13,844 bases of DNA. Source: Thermoplasmata archaeon. GTDB lineage: Archaea; Thermoplasmatota; Thermoplasmata; Thermoplasmatales; Thermoplasmataceae. The stretch's first letter is position 1, and every line of letters starts with the position of its first letter. Positions 1-7,330 of this stretch are shown piece by piece. The stretch covers positions 1 to 13,844 of the forward strand of contig JAJZXP010000044.1 in assembly GCA_021806345.1 (NCBI GenBank), written 5' to 3'. The translations under genes were made by a program, and so were the position numbers. The notes under the pieces were generated by a model. It worked only from the letters and a program-made list of their open reading frames with translations. It ran no database searches and was not told the origin of the DNA.

Positions 1-844
1 TTGGGTTATTTTCCATGTAACTTACTCCCTTTCCTTTCACAGTGTTTGCGATCAGTAGTGTTGGTTTCTCCGTTTCTTCCTTTGCGAATTCCATTGCCTT
101 CCTTATTTCGTTAAAATCATGACCATTGAATTTTAGCACTCTCCAGCCAAATGATTCAACTTTCTTCTCTATGTCTCCCATTGGCATTACATCTTTGGTA
201 AATCCATCAAGCTGTATTTTATTCAAATCAAGGATTACAGTCAAATTGCTAAGCTTATATTTTGAAGCGGCCATAAAGGATTCCCATACACTTCCCTCTT
301 CTATTTCGCCGTCGCCTATAATTGCGTAAGTTCTATATTTTTTATGATCCAGTTTCGCTGTTAGCGCCATACCCACAGCTATACCTATTCCCTGTCCGAG
401 GGACCCTGTCGACGTCTCTATCCCAGGGACTCCACGATGAACATGTCCTTCTAACTTGGAATTAATCTTCCTGAAGTCCTTCAGAAGTTCTATTGGGAAA
501 TAACCTCTTAATGCAAGTATACTGTATGCAGCAGGAGACGCGTGTCCTTTGCTCATCACAAGTCTATCTCTGTCAGGATCCTCTGGTCGCTGAGGATCTA
601 TATTTAGCTCGCTAAAATAGAGATACGTCAAAACGTCAATTATGCTCAAAGAACCTCCAGGATGTCCACTTTGAGCTGACCACACCATCTCAACGATCAA
701 CTTCCGCGCCTGCTTTGAGATATTAAAAAGAGCTTCATTATCCCTTATCTTGTCACCTGTTTGAATAGGGGGGGTGCCATCCATTTCTATAATCCTTCCT
801 AAATCAATATTCACAATGGTGTTAAAATCTTTATTCTTTTTCAT
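1..844 (-). CDS. Transketolase, N-terminal subunit (partial, runs off left edge)
   Basis: This is the thiamine-diphosphate-binding half of a split transketolase, which moves two-carbon units between sugar phosphates together with a separate C-terminal subunit. The start is ATG at 844, overlapping the ftsZ stop as ATGA; 281 codons are open to the window edge. Visible motifs are SAQSGHPGGSLS (about residues 56-67), SKGHASPAAY (98-107), GSLGQGIG (147-154) and the ThDP/Mg motif starting GDGEIEEG (177-184) and closing at LDLNK with Asn208. The last visible part, TVKGKGVSYMENNP, is near the usual end of this subunit, so only a short C-terminus is missing. About 35 residues before the conserved core form an N-terminal extension, and a later start (Met21) cannot be excluded. 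The C-terminal subunit is expected just beyond the left edge (inference). Family assignment is very firm. Confidence 0.95.
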   Translation of the reverse strand, partial: MKKNKDFNTIVNIDLGRIIEMDGTPPIQTGDKIRDNEALFNISKQARKLIVEMVWSAQSGHPGGSLSIIDVLTYLYFSELNIDPQRPEDPDRDRLVMSKGHASPAAYSILALRGYFPIELLKDFRKINSKLEGHVHRGVPGIETSTGSLGQGIGIAVGMALTAKLDHKKYRTYAIIGDGEIEEGSVWESFMAASKYKLSNLTVILDLNKIQLDGFTKDVMPMGDIEKKVESFGWRVLKFNGHDFNEIRKAMEFAKEETEKPTLLIANTVKGKGVSYMENNP

Positions 845-1911
845 TCTATTTTGAAATCACTGTTTTTTCTAATAACTTCTTCTCCCTCAGGAATTATCCC
901 GGTTGCAAAAAATACTATCTTAACTTTGCCCCTATAGGAATCGTCAGTTTCCTGTCTCACAATGATGTTGCAAGCAGGAGAGACCTTTTGTTTCATAAAC
1001 ATAACCGCCCTTTCTCTCTCTTCAACAGTCAAGGTGTCATCACCTGAAATACTTAGAAGAATTCCTTTTGCTTTTGAAATGTCTGCAGAATTGAAAGGGG
1101 AATCCATGGCCTGTTCACAAGCTTCCAACACCCTCTGGTCTTCTGAAGAGTCGGAAAGTCCAACACCGAAAATGCCGTATCCTCCCAATTCTAAAATCTT
1201 CTCAAGATCTGAAAGTTCAGTATTAACCCTGGCACTCTTGGAAACGGTCTCGATCAGGCCTTCGATAGCCTTCATCATAACAGAATCTGCAAATTCCAGA
1301 GCTAGATTAAACATCTCCTTCGGTGCGTATTTTCTAATTCTATCATTTTCAAATAAAATTATTGAGTCACAAAACTGATACATCTCCGACCTGCCTCGGA
1401 TAGCATTTTCCTTCCTTTTCTTTCCTTCACTTTCAAGTGGCATTGATGCTATTGCAAGAACTATCGCCTTTCTTTCTTTTGCTTTCATCGCCAAATAGGG
1501 AGACGATCCTGTCCCAGTTCCCCCACCAAGTCCAGTCACAATTATGGCAATTTTCACTCGGTCCAAACTCTTTTCAATCTCGGTCTGTGCTTCTCTGGCG
1601 GCTTCGTTTCCAACTTGCGGATCTGCTCCAGCTCCTCTTCCCTTTGTCCTTTGCTTTCCAAGAATTATTTTTTCAGGAACATTGATCTGGTTCAAATGAT
1701 ATACATCAGTGTTTGCGGCAACCAAGGAGATTTCACAGTAAGGAGAATTAAAATTTCTATTGACCATTCGTTTAATGGTATTTGACCCAGCTCCGCCCAT
1801 ACCAAATATCTTTATTCTAAGCTTGTTAGCCTCAACGAGGGCCTCTAATTTATCGCGACTGATTCCATAGGATTCTTCTTCTTCCTCATCAAATGGAGGA
1901 CTTGATACCAT
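841..1911 (-). CDS. ftsZ: FtsZ-family cell division GTPase
   Basis: Tubulin/FtsZ-family GTPase expected to polymerise at the archaeal division site. With the ATG at 1911 the protein has 356 residues. After an acidic N-terminal tail it shows the G1-type loop GMGGAGSN (about 37-44), AANTD (65-69), GRGAGADPQVG (about 91-101) and the tubulin signature GGGTGTGS (129-136). The T7 synergy loop reads NTELSD (230-235), where the usual pattern is NxDxxD; the first acidic residue is Glu here. The frame extends upstream to a TTG at 1929, but the ATG is preferred because a TATA-like TTAAATAT lies about 23 nt upstream and AAAGGA sits just before it. The stop overlaps the transketolase start, so the two are probably cotranscribed. 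It fits FtsZ better than CetZ, but which archaeal FtsZ paralogue it is cannot be settled by eye. Confidence 0.93.
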   Translation of the reverse strand: MVSSPPFDEEEEESYGISRDKLEALVEANKLRIKIFGMGGAGSNTIKRMVNRNFNSPYCEISLVAANTDVYHLNQINVPEKIILGKQRTKGRGAGADPQVGNEAAREAQTEIEKSLDRVKIAIIVTGLGGGTGTGSSPYLAMKAKERKAIVLAIASMPLESEGKKRKENAIRGRSEMYQFCDSIILFENDRIRKYAPKEMFNLALEFADSVMMKAIEGLIETVSKSARVNTELSDLEKILELGGYGIFGVGLSDSSEDQRVLEACEQAMDSPFNSADISKAKGILLSISGDDTLTVEERERAVMFMKQKVSPACNIIVRQETDDSYRGKVKIVFFATGIIPEGEEVIRKNSDFKIE

Positions 1912-1927
1912 ACATAATAATCCTTTC

Positions 1928-1940
1928 AAAATATTTAACC
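1928..1940 (-). promoter_or_regulatory. Probable TATA box of ftsZ-transketolase
   Basis: Read on the minus strand the sequence is GGTTAAATATTTTG, centred about 23-24 nt before ATG 1911. This is the spacing expected for a leaderless archaeal transcript, and it supports ATG 1911 over TTG 1929 as the start. Confidence 0.45.
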
Positions 1941-2181
1941 TATTGAGTTAACATGGTTGAAAGTTTTCATTTAATGATAAGAAATTATTAAATTCTACTA
2001 CGTGTTATTTTAATTACTAAAAATATTATTGAAATTATAAAAAAAATAAAAGAATAAACTAAATATGTAAAAAAATAAATTAAATAAAATCGATTGGAGA
2101 TGCTAAAAATTACGGCATCTCAAGGATATAGTATCTGTTAGAGCCTGCATTTTACGGGGTTTTAAACATTTTTTTTCTCAT
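1941..2181. other. AT-rich divergent intergenic region
   Basis: No gene is seen here. From about 1960 to 2095 the sequence is almost entirely A and T with long A runs. From 2097 to about 2160 base composition is more balanced and includes a 7-bp inverted repeat, followed by a T run at 2169-2176. It separates two divergent transcription units and must hold their promoters. Confidence 0.6.
2097..2121. repeat. Perfect 7-bp inverted repeat (GAGATGC / GCATCTC)
   Basis: The arms are GAGATGC at 2097-2103 and GCATCTC at 2115-2121, with an 11-nt loop. It lies in the only less AT-rich part of the intergenic region, about 60-85 nt upstream of the permease TATA box. It may be an operator or the first stem of a small transcript ending in the T run at 2169-2176. 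Both roles are inference. Confidence 0.4.
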
Positions 2182-2190
2182 GATATATAA
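2182..2190 (+). promoter_or_regulatory. TATA box of the APC permease
   Basis: ATATATAA at 2183-2190 is a near-ideal archaeal TATA box. A start of transcription about 25 nt from its centre falls at roughly 2212, exactly on the TTG start codon, suggesting a leaderless transcript. Confidence 0.6.
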
Positions 2191-2211
2191 GTTTATTTCC
2201 AAAATGCTTAT

Positions 2212-3975
2212 TTGAAATACCAATCTAATGATCTTATGGAAAATTCTGGTTTAGAACGGAAAAGATTAATAAGGAAGCCCAGACTAAAAAAAGAACTAGG
2301 ATTTTATGAGTTACTTGTCCTTGGAATCGCTGGATCACTGGGAAACGGAGCATTATTTGGCACGATCGCAATGGTCGCTGGATCGGGTCCTAGTGCCATT
2401 GTTGCGTTTGTATTTGGTGCTTTTATTTATCTCTTAGTTGCATTTACTTATGTTGAATTGAGTAGAGTGTACCCAGAAGCAGGTGGACCCACACGCTACA
2501 GTATTTACACGCATGGTCGCTGGACAAATCTAATCAATTCTATGGCCGACATTCTGTGGTATCTCTTCATTCCACCCATTGAAGTAGTGGCAATTCTTAT
2601 TGGTTCTGGATATTTTCTTCCAAATGTTTTTGTCAGTAATCTTGGATATCCCACTTTATATGGTGCATTGCTGGGTGTTGCGCTGTTATTAACATTTATT
2701 CCAATTAATTACTTCGGAATAAAGCAATTCGGAAAAACTAGTAACTGGATTGGGGTTGTTAAACTTGTATTCTATATAGCAATGGTTATTGGTCTCATAG
2801 GTTTCGTGTTCAACATTAAGAATTTAATGTCCTATGGTTTCTTCACCGGAAAGGAGCATTTTGTTTCTTTCCTTTCAATAATGCCTCTCGCTATGTATGA
2901 CTTTGGAGCAACAAGAGTAATTCCAGATTTAGCTGAAGAGACAAGGCACACCAAAGACTTAACCAAAGCCATGATCTTCACTGTAATAGTTGAATCCCTT
3001 ATCTATGTTGGAGTAGCATTCGCAGTCATAATGGGATTTCACTGGAGTTCATTTGGTATCACACCTGGAAATTTCAGCTCTCTGTCAAGCTCTTCCGCCC
3101 TTACAGGATTAAATCCATTTTTTGTGTTTGCACACCGGTCTGGTTTTTACTGGATTTTTTTGGCCGCCTTGGTAACTGGCTTTATGGCCCCATATGTTAC
3201 AGGTTACATTTATGCAGGAAGTGGTGCAAGGGTAATGATGGCAATAGGAAGATCGGGGTTCATCAGCAAGAAATTAAGTAAAATCGACTTGAAGCACTCG
3301 ATTCCTCTCGTTGCACTTGTAACCTTTACAATGATTGGAGCAATAATTGTGTTCCTTTCTGCCCCTGTCCCATCAATATACAGTTTCATAGATGACGCTT
3401 CAGCGGCTGGATATCTGGGACTGGCAATCACTCCGATAGCATTAATGGTGTCGAGAAGGCAGGGTGTCACTAAAAACGAGCAGAGGATTAAGGGAATGTG
3501 GCTTATTGCGCCCCTCAGTGTGGGTCTAAGCTCTCTTATTCCCTTCTGGGCAGGGTGGCCATCCGAACCATATGCCGTGTTCTTAATGTTTGTAGGGTGC
3601 GTCCTGATAGGAATTGGATCGAAGGTTAAGATCGGAGCCAAAAATGCAATCTGGTATGTAATCTATATTCTTTTCATAACACTTATGACACTTATAGGCT
3701 CGGACGGTTATTCCGGTGTTATCACATACATCAATCTACACCCATTAGGATTGCCTCTCATTCTGTCATTGAAAACTCCTAGTTATATCGGAACTCTAGT
3801 TCCATTCCAATATGCAACATTAATGGTTTTCGCGATCTCAATGGCAATTTTCTATCCTTGGGGGGTTATTTCAGGTTTCAAGAAGCAATTTGACCACCCT
3901 GAGTTCACCAGACCGGTACTTGATGAACTCAGAATATCCATGAGAGAAGATTTCGATCTGGTTGAAGGAAAATAA
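2212..3975 (+). CDS. APC-superfamily amino acid permease
   Basis: Integral membrane secondary transporter of the amino acid-polyamine-organocation superfamily, 587 residues, with about 12-14 hydrophobic segments. After a basic N-terminus (ERKRLIRKPRLKKELGFYELL) the first membrane helix carries the glycine-rich stretch LGIAGSLGNGALFG, the broken helix that contacts substrate in this superfamily. YVELSRVYPEAGG and the later block YDFGATRVIPDLAEETRHTKDL match the conserved TM2-3 and TM6 regions. The C-terminal tail is charged and cytosolic. The TTG at 2212 coincides with the predicted transcription start; ATG 2236 (Met9) is the main alternative and has no evident Shine-Dalgarno. The gene stands alone between its own promoter and a T-rich stretch. 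The substrate cannot be named; cationic or neutral amino acids or polyamines are all possible. Confidence 0.9.
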   Translation: MKYQSNDLMENSGLERKRLIRKPRLKKELGFYELLVLGIAGSLGNGALFGTIAMVAGSGPSAIVAFVFGAFIYLLVAFTYVELSRVYPEAGGPTRYSIYTHGRWTNLINSMADILWYLFIPPIEVVAILIGSGYFLPNVFVSNLGYPTLYGALLGVALLLTFIPINYFGIKQFGKTSNWIGVVKLVFYIAMVIGLIGFVFNIKNLMSYGFFTGKEHFVSFLSIMPLAMYDFGATRVIPDLAEETRHTKDLTKAMIFTVIVESLIYVGVAFAVIMGFHWSSFGITPGNFSSLSSSSALTGLNPFFVFAHRSGFYWIFLAALVTGFMAPYVTGYIYAGSGARVMMAIGRSGFISKKLSKIDLKHSIPLVALVTFTMIGAIIVFLSAPVPSIYSFIDDASAAGYLGLAITPIALMVSRRQGVTKNEQRIKGMWLIAPLSVGLSSLIPFWAGWPSEPYAVFLMFVGCVLIGIGSKVKIGAKNAIWYVIYILFITLMTLIGSDGYSGVITYINLHPLGLPLILSLKTPSYIGTLVPFQYATLMVFAISMAIFYPWGVISGFKKQFDHPEFTRPVLDELRISMREDFDLVEGK

Positions 3976-3998
3976 TTAAACTCATTCCATAAAACAAG

Positions 3999-4004
3999 TT
4001 TTTT
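3999..4004 (+). terminator. T-tract terminator after the APC permease
   Basis: A run of six T 24 nt after the stop codon, followed by further T-rich sequence to about 4046. Archaeal RNA polymerase typically terminates on such tracts without a hairpin. Confidence 0.4.
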
Positions 4005-4090
4005 AAAAATTAATGTTTATATTAAATACTATTGAAAATAATTTTTATTAGGAAAGTATCGACTCGATATCTGACAATTTAGGAGAGACA

Positions 4091-4204
4091 ATGAATATGA
4101 ATCAGCTTCAACTCAGAAAATTAAGGCTACTAGGGACTGAAAGTAGAACTGATATAAATACGAATTTTTGTTTAACAATCATTTGTGAATTTTCATCATT
4201 GTAA
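4091..4204 (+). CDS. Possible small ORF, 37 residues, unknown
   Basis: ATG at 4091 is preceded by AGGAGAG 3 nt upstream, a good Shine-Dalgarno for an archaeon. The peptide begins MNMNQLQLRKLRLLG and ends CLTIICEFSSL, followed by TAA. The N-terminal half is basic and the C-terminal half mildly hydrophobic. A TATA-like element lies at about 4018-4029. No family is recognised. It could be a real small protein, a decayed gene start, or chance; the ribosome site is the only positive evidence. Confidence 0.25.
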   Translation: MNMNQLQLRKLRLLGTESRTDINTNFCLTIICEFSSL

Positions 4205-4228
4205 CAAACGTTTGGCATTCAAGACAAA

Positions 4229-4237
4229 ATTTATAAC
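4229..4237 (+). promoter_or_regulatory. TATA box of the sugar ABC operon
   Basis: ATTTATAAC at 4229-4237 is the best TATA candidate before the operon. Transcription would begin near 4257-4259, which is an ATG opening a 16-codon ORF, leaving about 65-75 nt of leader before the first permease gene. Confidence 0.45.
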
Positions 4238-4256
4238 CGTTAAAAGATATTCACAC

Positions 4257-4307
4257 ATGAGCGATCACGTGAAGTTAGGATTAGGTAAAGTAATTTCATT
4301 TACCTAA
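4257..4307 (+). CDS. Possible 16-residue leader ORF of the ABC operon
   Basis: ATG 4257 to TAA 4305-4307 encodes MSDHVKLGLGKVISFT. The ATG sits where transcription is expected to begin, so it could be translated leaderless. The ORF contains almost the whole perfect inverted repeat 4280-4308, and its stop lies in the right arm. This might be a leader peptide or simply chance; codon content gives no hint of a specific attenuation signal. Confidence 0.2.
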   Translation: MSDHVKLGLGKVISFT

Positions 4308-4308
4308 T
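4280..4308. promoter_or_regulatory. Perfect 10-bp inverted repeat before the ABC operon (operator or leader hairpin)
   Basis: The arms are ATTAGGTAAA at 4280-4289 and TTTACCTAAT at 4299-4308, with a 9-nt spacer GTAATTTCA. It lies 15-24 nt before the first permease start and downstream of the predicted transcription start. This is a good place for a repressor to block elongation, or for an RNA hairpin that masks the translation start. Arms this long are unlikely by chance so close to an operon start, but the binding factor is unknown. Confidence 0.6.
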
Positions 4309-4323
4309 TTTCAAACAATTAGG

Positions 4324-5223
4324 ATGATAAGTATGGATTTAGAGAGCAACAAAAATGAAAACGAAATAACCAAAGGAAAATTCAAAAGAACTATCGGAAA
4401 AAACTTGACTTACTTACTCTTTGCGATCCCGGCCCTTATTTACGTAATTAGTCTATCGATTTTACCTGCAATCACGGTAGTTTATGACAGTTTTAGAAAT
4501 TCTAATGGTTTTACATTAGCAAATTATTTAGCCCTTCCAAGTTATGGTCTTTATGGAGCAATTATCAATACTTTGATAGTCAGTGTAGGTGCATTACTGA
4601 TACAATTAACAATAGCACTTGCAATTGCAATGGTTTTGGTGAAACCCTTTCAAGGGAAAAAATTCTTCTCGGCGATAATCATAATTCCCCTTGGAATATC
4701 GACAGTTGTAAGCGCATTTGTTTTCTCACTGATTTTTCAAGCAGTTGGTGGCTATGCCAATTCATTTTTAATTACATTTGGACTTAGGCCAGTGGATTGG
4801 TTTAGCTCAAGTTATTCGGCTTTAGGAGTAGTGATGATTTCTGACTTTTGGAAAAATACTCCCTTAGTCGCACTAATTCTTTATGGAGGTCTTTCTTCTC
4901 TGCCTCCAACTTTGTTTGAAGCAGCTTCTGTAGACGGTGCAGGACCTATAAGAAGGTTTATCCATATTACTTTGCCAAATCTAGCACCAATTCTTTCAAT
5001 CGCAATGTTAGTGAGAGGGGTAAGTGAATTTAACATATTTGCGATGCCACTTGTGATAGTAGGTTACCACCCACTGATCATGAACACTTTAATTTATGAA
5101 AATTATTCATCATTAGCCACAAGGAATATATCATATGCAGGGGCGACTGTGCTTCTTGCCATCATTATGGTTTATTCTGTATTCGTAGTCAAACTGGGAG
5201 GTGCAAATCAGCATGTCAAATAA
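4324..5223 (+). CDS. Sugar ABC transporter permease (MalF-like, CUT1)
   Basis: Membrane subunit of a binding-protein-dependent sugar importer, 299 residues, with six probable membrane helices (the first about residues 28-52). The EAA loop that docks on the ATPase reads EAASVDGAGPIRRFIHITLP (about 199-218), with the conserved Gly at 205. The usual long periplasmic loop of bacterial MalF is absent, as is common in shorter CUT1 members. ATG 4324 or ATG 4333 (Met4) can start it; AGGATGAT overlaps the first and would act as a ribosome site for the second. It is the first gene of a tight three-gene operon and pairs with the next permease. The substrate is inferred from context as a di- or oligosaccharide, perhaps trehalose or maltose. 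Confidence 0.92.
   Translation: MISMDLESNKNENEITKGKFKRTIGKNLTYLLFAIPALIYVISLSILPAITVVYDSFRNSNGFTLANYLALPSYGLYGAIINTLIVSVGALLIQLTIALAIAMVLVKPFQGKKFFSAIIIIPLGISTVVSAFVFSLIFQAVGGYANSFLITFGLRPVDWFSSSYSALGVVMISDFWKNTPLVALILYGGLSSLPPTLFEAASVDGAGPIRRFIHITLPNLAPILSIAMLVRGVSEFNIFAMPLVIVGYHPLIMNTLIYENYSSLATRNISYAGATVLLAIIMVYSVFVVKLGGANQHVK
5195..5202 (+). promoter_or_regulatory. Strong Shine-Dalgarno deciding the start of the second permease
   Basis: GGGAGGTG at 5195-5202 is a near-complete anti-16S match, 10 nt before ATG 5213. It favours ATG 5213 over the in-frame GTG at 5201, which lies inside the site itself. Confidence 0.6.
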
Positions 5224-6037
5224 TAGAACTTGGCCGATTTATGTTACGGTTGTAATCCTCGCCCTTATATTTTTCTACCCATTGTGGATTTTAACAATTA
5301 TTGTGGTGCAACCGGCAGCACTGACCTTTTCTAAAATATATCCGGGGCAGATACCTCTTGCATTCACACTCTACAATATTGTTTCATCATTTAAGGAAGT
5401 GGATCTTACAGGGCCACTTTTAAGAAGTTTGGAAGTTGCATTTCTTGTTGGGGGTATATCCATTGGGCTGGGTGTTCCTGCCGGGTACGGACTGTCCAAA
5501 CTGACAAACAGAATTTCAAACAAACTGATACTATTTCTCTTTATAATTAATATGATGCCAGGTTTGGTTATTGCAATACCAATTTCAGAGTACTTCCTTC
5601 ACGCGAATTTAGATAACACTGTGTTAGGAGTGGCACTTGCACAGGAGCTTGTTGTGTTACCATTGTCTGTATTCATAATGCTTAGCGGGTTCAGAAGTTT
5701 GCCCAATGATCTTGAATATCAGGCAAGAGTGGATGGGGCTACCTTTAAAAATGTATTCATAAATATCTTGTTGCCTCTAATCAGGGTTCCGATATTGGTT
5801 GCATTTTTGCTTGCTTGGATGACGTCTTGGGATGAATTTACATACGCAGTTATTATAGCACCCATTGCACCTTCCAGATCAACATTTCCAGTAACTCTCT
5901 ACGATTATGTTTCAAGAAATCTTCCACTGGAATCGGCCACATTTGCTCTGGTTGCAACAATACCTGTGGTAATTTTAGCAATATTCTTGCAAAAGTACCT
6001 AAAGGGACAGTATCTATCAGGAGGTTTAATAGGATGA
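5213..6037 (+). CDS. Sugar ABC transporter permease (MalG-like, CUT1)
   Basis: Second membrane subunit of the importer, 274 residues from ATG 5213, starting MSNNRTWPIYV. Six membrane helices are visible. The EAA loop reads LEYQARVDGATFKNVF (about residues 167-182), with the conserved DGA, followed by LLPLIRVPI; the C-terminus ends KYLKGQYLSGGLIG, close to the KGLTxGAVKG-type ending of MalG relatives. The gene overlaps the first permease by 11 nt and the ATPase gene by 4 nt (ATGA), so translation is probably coupled. It forms the heterodimeric channel with the upstream permease. Confidence 0.92.
   Translation: MSNNRTWPIYVTVVILALIFFYPLWILTIIVVQPAALTFSKIYPGQIPLAFTLYNIVSSFKEVDLTGPLLRSLEVAFLVGGISIGLGVPAGYGLSKLTNRISNKLILFLFIINMMPGLVIAIPISEYFLHANLDNTVLGVALAQELVVLPLSVFIMLSGFRSLPNDLEYQARVDGATFKNVFINILLPLIRVPILVAFLLAWMTSWDEFTYAVIIAPIAPSRSTFPVTLYDYVSRNLPLESATFALVATIPVVILAIFLQKYLKGQYLSGGLIG
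6020..6025 (+). promoter_or_regulatory. Shine-Dalgarno of the ABC ATPase gene
   Basis: GGAGGT at 6020-6025, 8 nt before ATG 6034 and inside the end of the second permease gene. It supports independent or coupled initiation within the operon. Confidence 0.5.
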
Positions 6038-7053
6038 CAGAAATAAAAATGAAATATGAAGGAGTTTACAAATTATACGGAAATAAAAGGGTTTTAAACA
6101 ATTTAAATTTGGAAGTTGAAGAGGGAGAGTTCCTGGTAATTTTGGGACCCTCAGGTATGGGTAAAAGCACTCTGCTTAGGACAACGGTTGGAATAGAAGA
6201 CCTCACTGCAGGAAAAATAATTCTTGATGGAAAAGATATTTCCAAACTTCCCACGGATAAAAGAAACATAGCAATGGTGTTCCAGAATTATGCCCTTTAT
6301 CCAAATATGAATGTTAGGAAAAATATTGAATTTCCTTTAAAGATGGCAAGACTGCCGAGGGAATCTATTGATAAAAAAGTTGCATCGATTGCAGAGGTAT
6401 TGAAAATTGCTGACATCATCGACAGGCCGATAACGCAGATCAGTGGTGGTCAGAAGCAGAGGGTAGCACTGGCCCGTTGTCTGGTAAGAGAACCAAAAAT
6501 TTTCCTACTTGATGAACCCCTTTCGAACCTTGATGCAAGAGTGAGATATGTAGCAAGAACCGAATTAAAGAAAATTCAAAAGGAACTTGGGTATACTTTC
6601 ATATATGTTACTCACGATCAGATTGAGGCAAATTCACTGTCAGACAGGGTTGGCGTCCTTAAGGACGGCAAACTGGAGCAGATAGGAAATTATGATGAAA
6701 TACTGAATGAACCCGTAAGCTCTTGGCTTGGAGATTTCGTTGGTGAATACCCAATGAATTTTATCGATGGAGACTTTCTGGATATGCCCGGCAAAATAAT
6801 AGGCTTCAGGGAATACTGGATAAGGGAAGGCAAAAAAATTGAGGTTAACGTGGACGCAAGTCTGACTTCGGAAGGATCGTACTACCTGCAGTGCTCAGTA
6901 GGAGAAAAGCAGAACATAGGGGATTCAAGGCTGAGCAAAATTCTAGTGATCAAATCGCACAAGAATTATGAGACTGGGGAAACCTGCAGCTTTGACCTTA
7001 ACCAATACAATATTTATGACAGTGAAGGCAGACTTGAAAAGATTGTGAAATAA
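6034..7053 (+). CDS. Sugar ABC transporter ATP-binding protein (MalK-like)
   Basis: Cytosolic ATPase that drives the importer, 339 residues. All nucleotide-binding elements are visible: Walker A GPSGMGKST (38-46), Q-loop Gln84 in VFQNYALYP, signature SGGQKQR (137-143), Walker B IFLLDEP (156-162) with Glu161, D-loop SNLDAR and switch His194 in VTHDQ. The C-terminal about 100 residues are in the position of the TOBE-type regulatory domain of MalK proteins but are shorter than in E. coli MalK and diverge in sequence. The Walker A has Met where Cys is common (GPSGCGKST), a tolerated change. It is the last gene of the operon; no binding-protein gene follows on this strand, but one lies convergent at 7331-8737. 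Confidence 0.95.
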   Translation: MTEIKMKYEGVYKLYGNKRVLNNLNLEVEEGEFLVILGPSGMGKSTLLRTTVGIEDLTAGKIILDGKDISKLPTDKRNIAMVFQNYALYPNMNVRKNIEFPLKMARLPRESIDKKVASIAEVLKIADIIDRPITQISGGQKQRVALARCLVREPKIFLLDEPLSNLDARVRYVARTELKKIQKELGYTFIYVTHDQIEANSLSDRVGVLKDGKLEQIGNYDEILNEPVSSWLGDFVGEYPMNFIDGDFLDMPGKIIGFREYWIREGKKIEVNVDASLTSEGSYYLQCSVGEKQNIGDSRLSKILVIKSHKNYETGETCSFDLNQYNIYDSEGRLEKIVK

Positions 7054-7330
7054 TAAGGATAGAAATATCTCAGGTCAGGAAACATTAGACCTTCAACCAA
7101 TCTATTTTAAAAGCCCCTTATTTATACGCAGTCACAGTAGATTATTTAAAATGATTAATACGACTTATTTCTGGACACATCAAGGATTCTTGATTCGAGG
7201 CCGATAATCTTTCCAACGTTAACAAATATGTGTACATTCTGTACTTATGGCCATTTTCCAAAAATAAAAAAAAATATTTTAAAATGCCCAAATTACTTTG
7301 AAAAATTTTAAAAAAATAAAGATTTAGGGA
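7054..7330. other. Convergent intergenic region (transporter / binding protein)
   Basis: The 277 nt between the two convergent stop codons hold no gene. There is a small palindrome ATCAAG-GATT-CTTGAT at 7179-7194, and the right half is rich in A runs that act as T tracts for the minus strand. It most likely only separates and terminates two facing transcripts. Confidence 0.6.
7260..7316 (-). terminator. T-tract terminators of the binding-protein transcript
   Basis: On the minus strand, a run of seven T (7310-7316) lies 14 nt after the stop codon, and runs of nine T (7266-7274) and five T (7260-7264) follow. These are typical archaeal U-tract termination signals. Confidence 0.45.

Larger units (their letters stand above)
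3976..4323. other. 348-nt intergenic region before the ABC operon
   Basis: It holds a T-tract terminator for the upstream permease, a TATA-like TATATTAAATAC (about 4018-4029), a possible 37-codon ORF with a Shine-Dalgarno, a second TATA box at 4229-4237, and the inverted-repeat leader of the ABC operon. Each is listed separately. Confidence 0.6.

Noticed and set aside
962..1685. Two open frames antisense to ftsZ.
   Set aside because: They overlap conserved FtsZ motifs on the other strand and have no recognisable content.
2097..2176. A known amino-acid riboswitch before the permease.
   Set aside because: No known riboswitch core could be recognised, and the region lies upstream of the permease TATA box.
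3210..3641. A 143-codon open frame antisense to the first APC permease.
   Set aside because: The plus-strand permease is clear, and the antisense frame has low-complexity content typical of the reverse of membrane-protein codons.
4280..4308. The TTAGG...CCTAA ends of the ABC-operon inverted repeat resemble DtxR-type iron boxes.
   Set aside because: The half-sites are too far apart (29 bp overall), and the motif differs from the paired palindromes next to the DtxR-like gene, so linking it to that regulator would be a guess.
7179..7194. Small palindrome ATCAAG-GATT-CTTGAT between convergent genes.
   Set aside because: The arms are only 6 bp and it lies mid-gap with no adjacent T run; chance is likely in AT-rich DNA.
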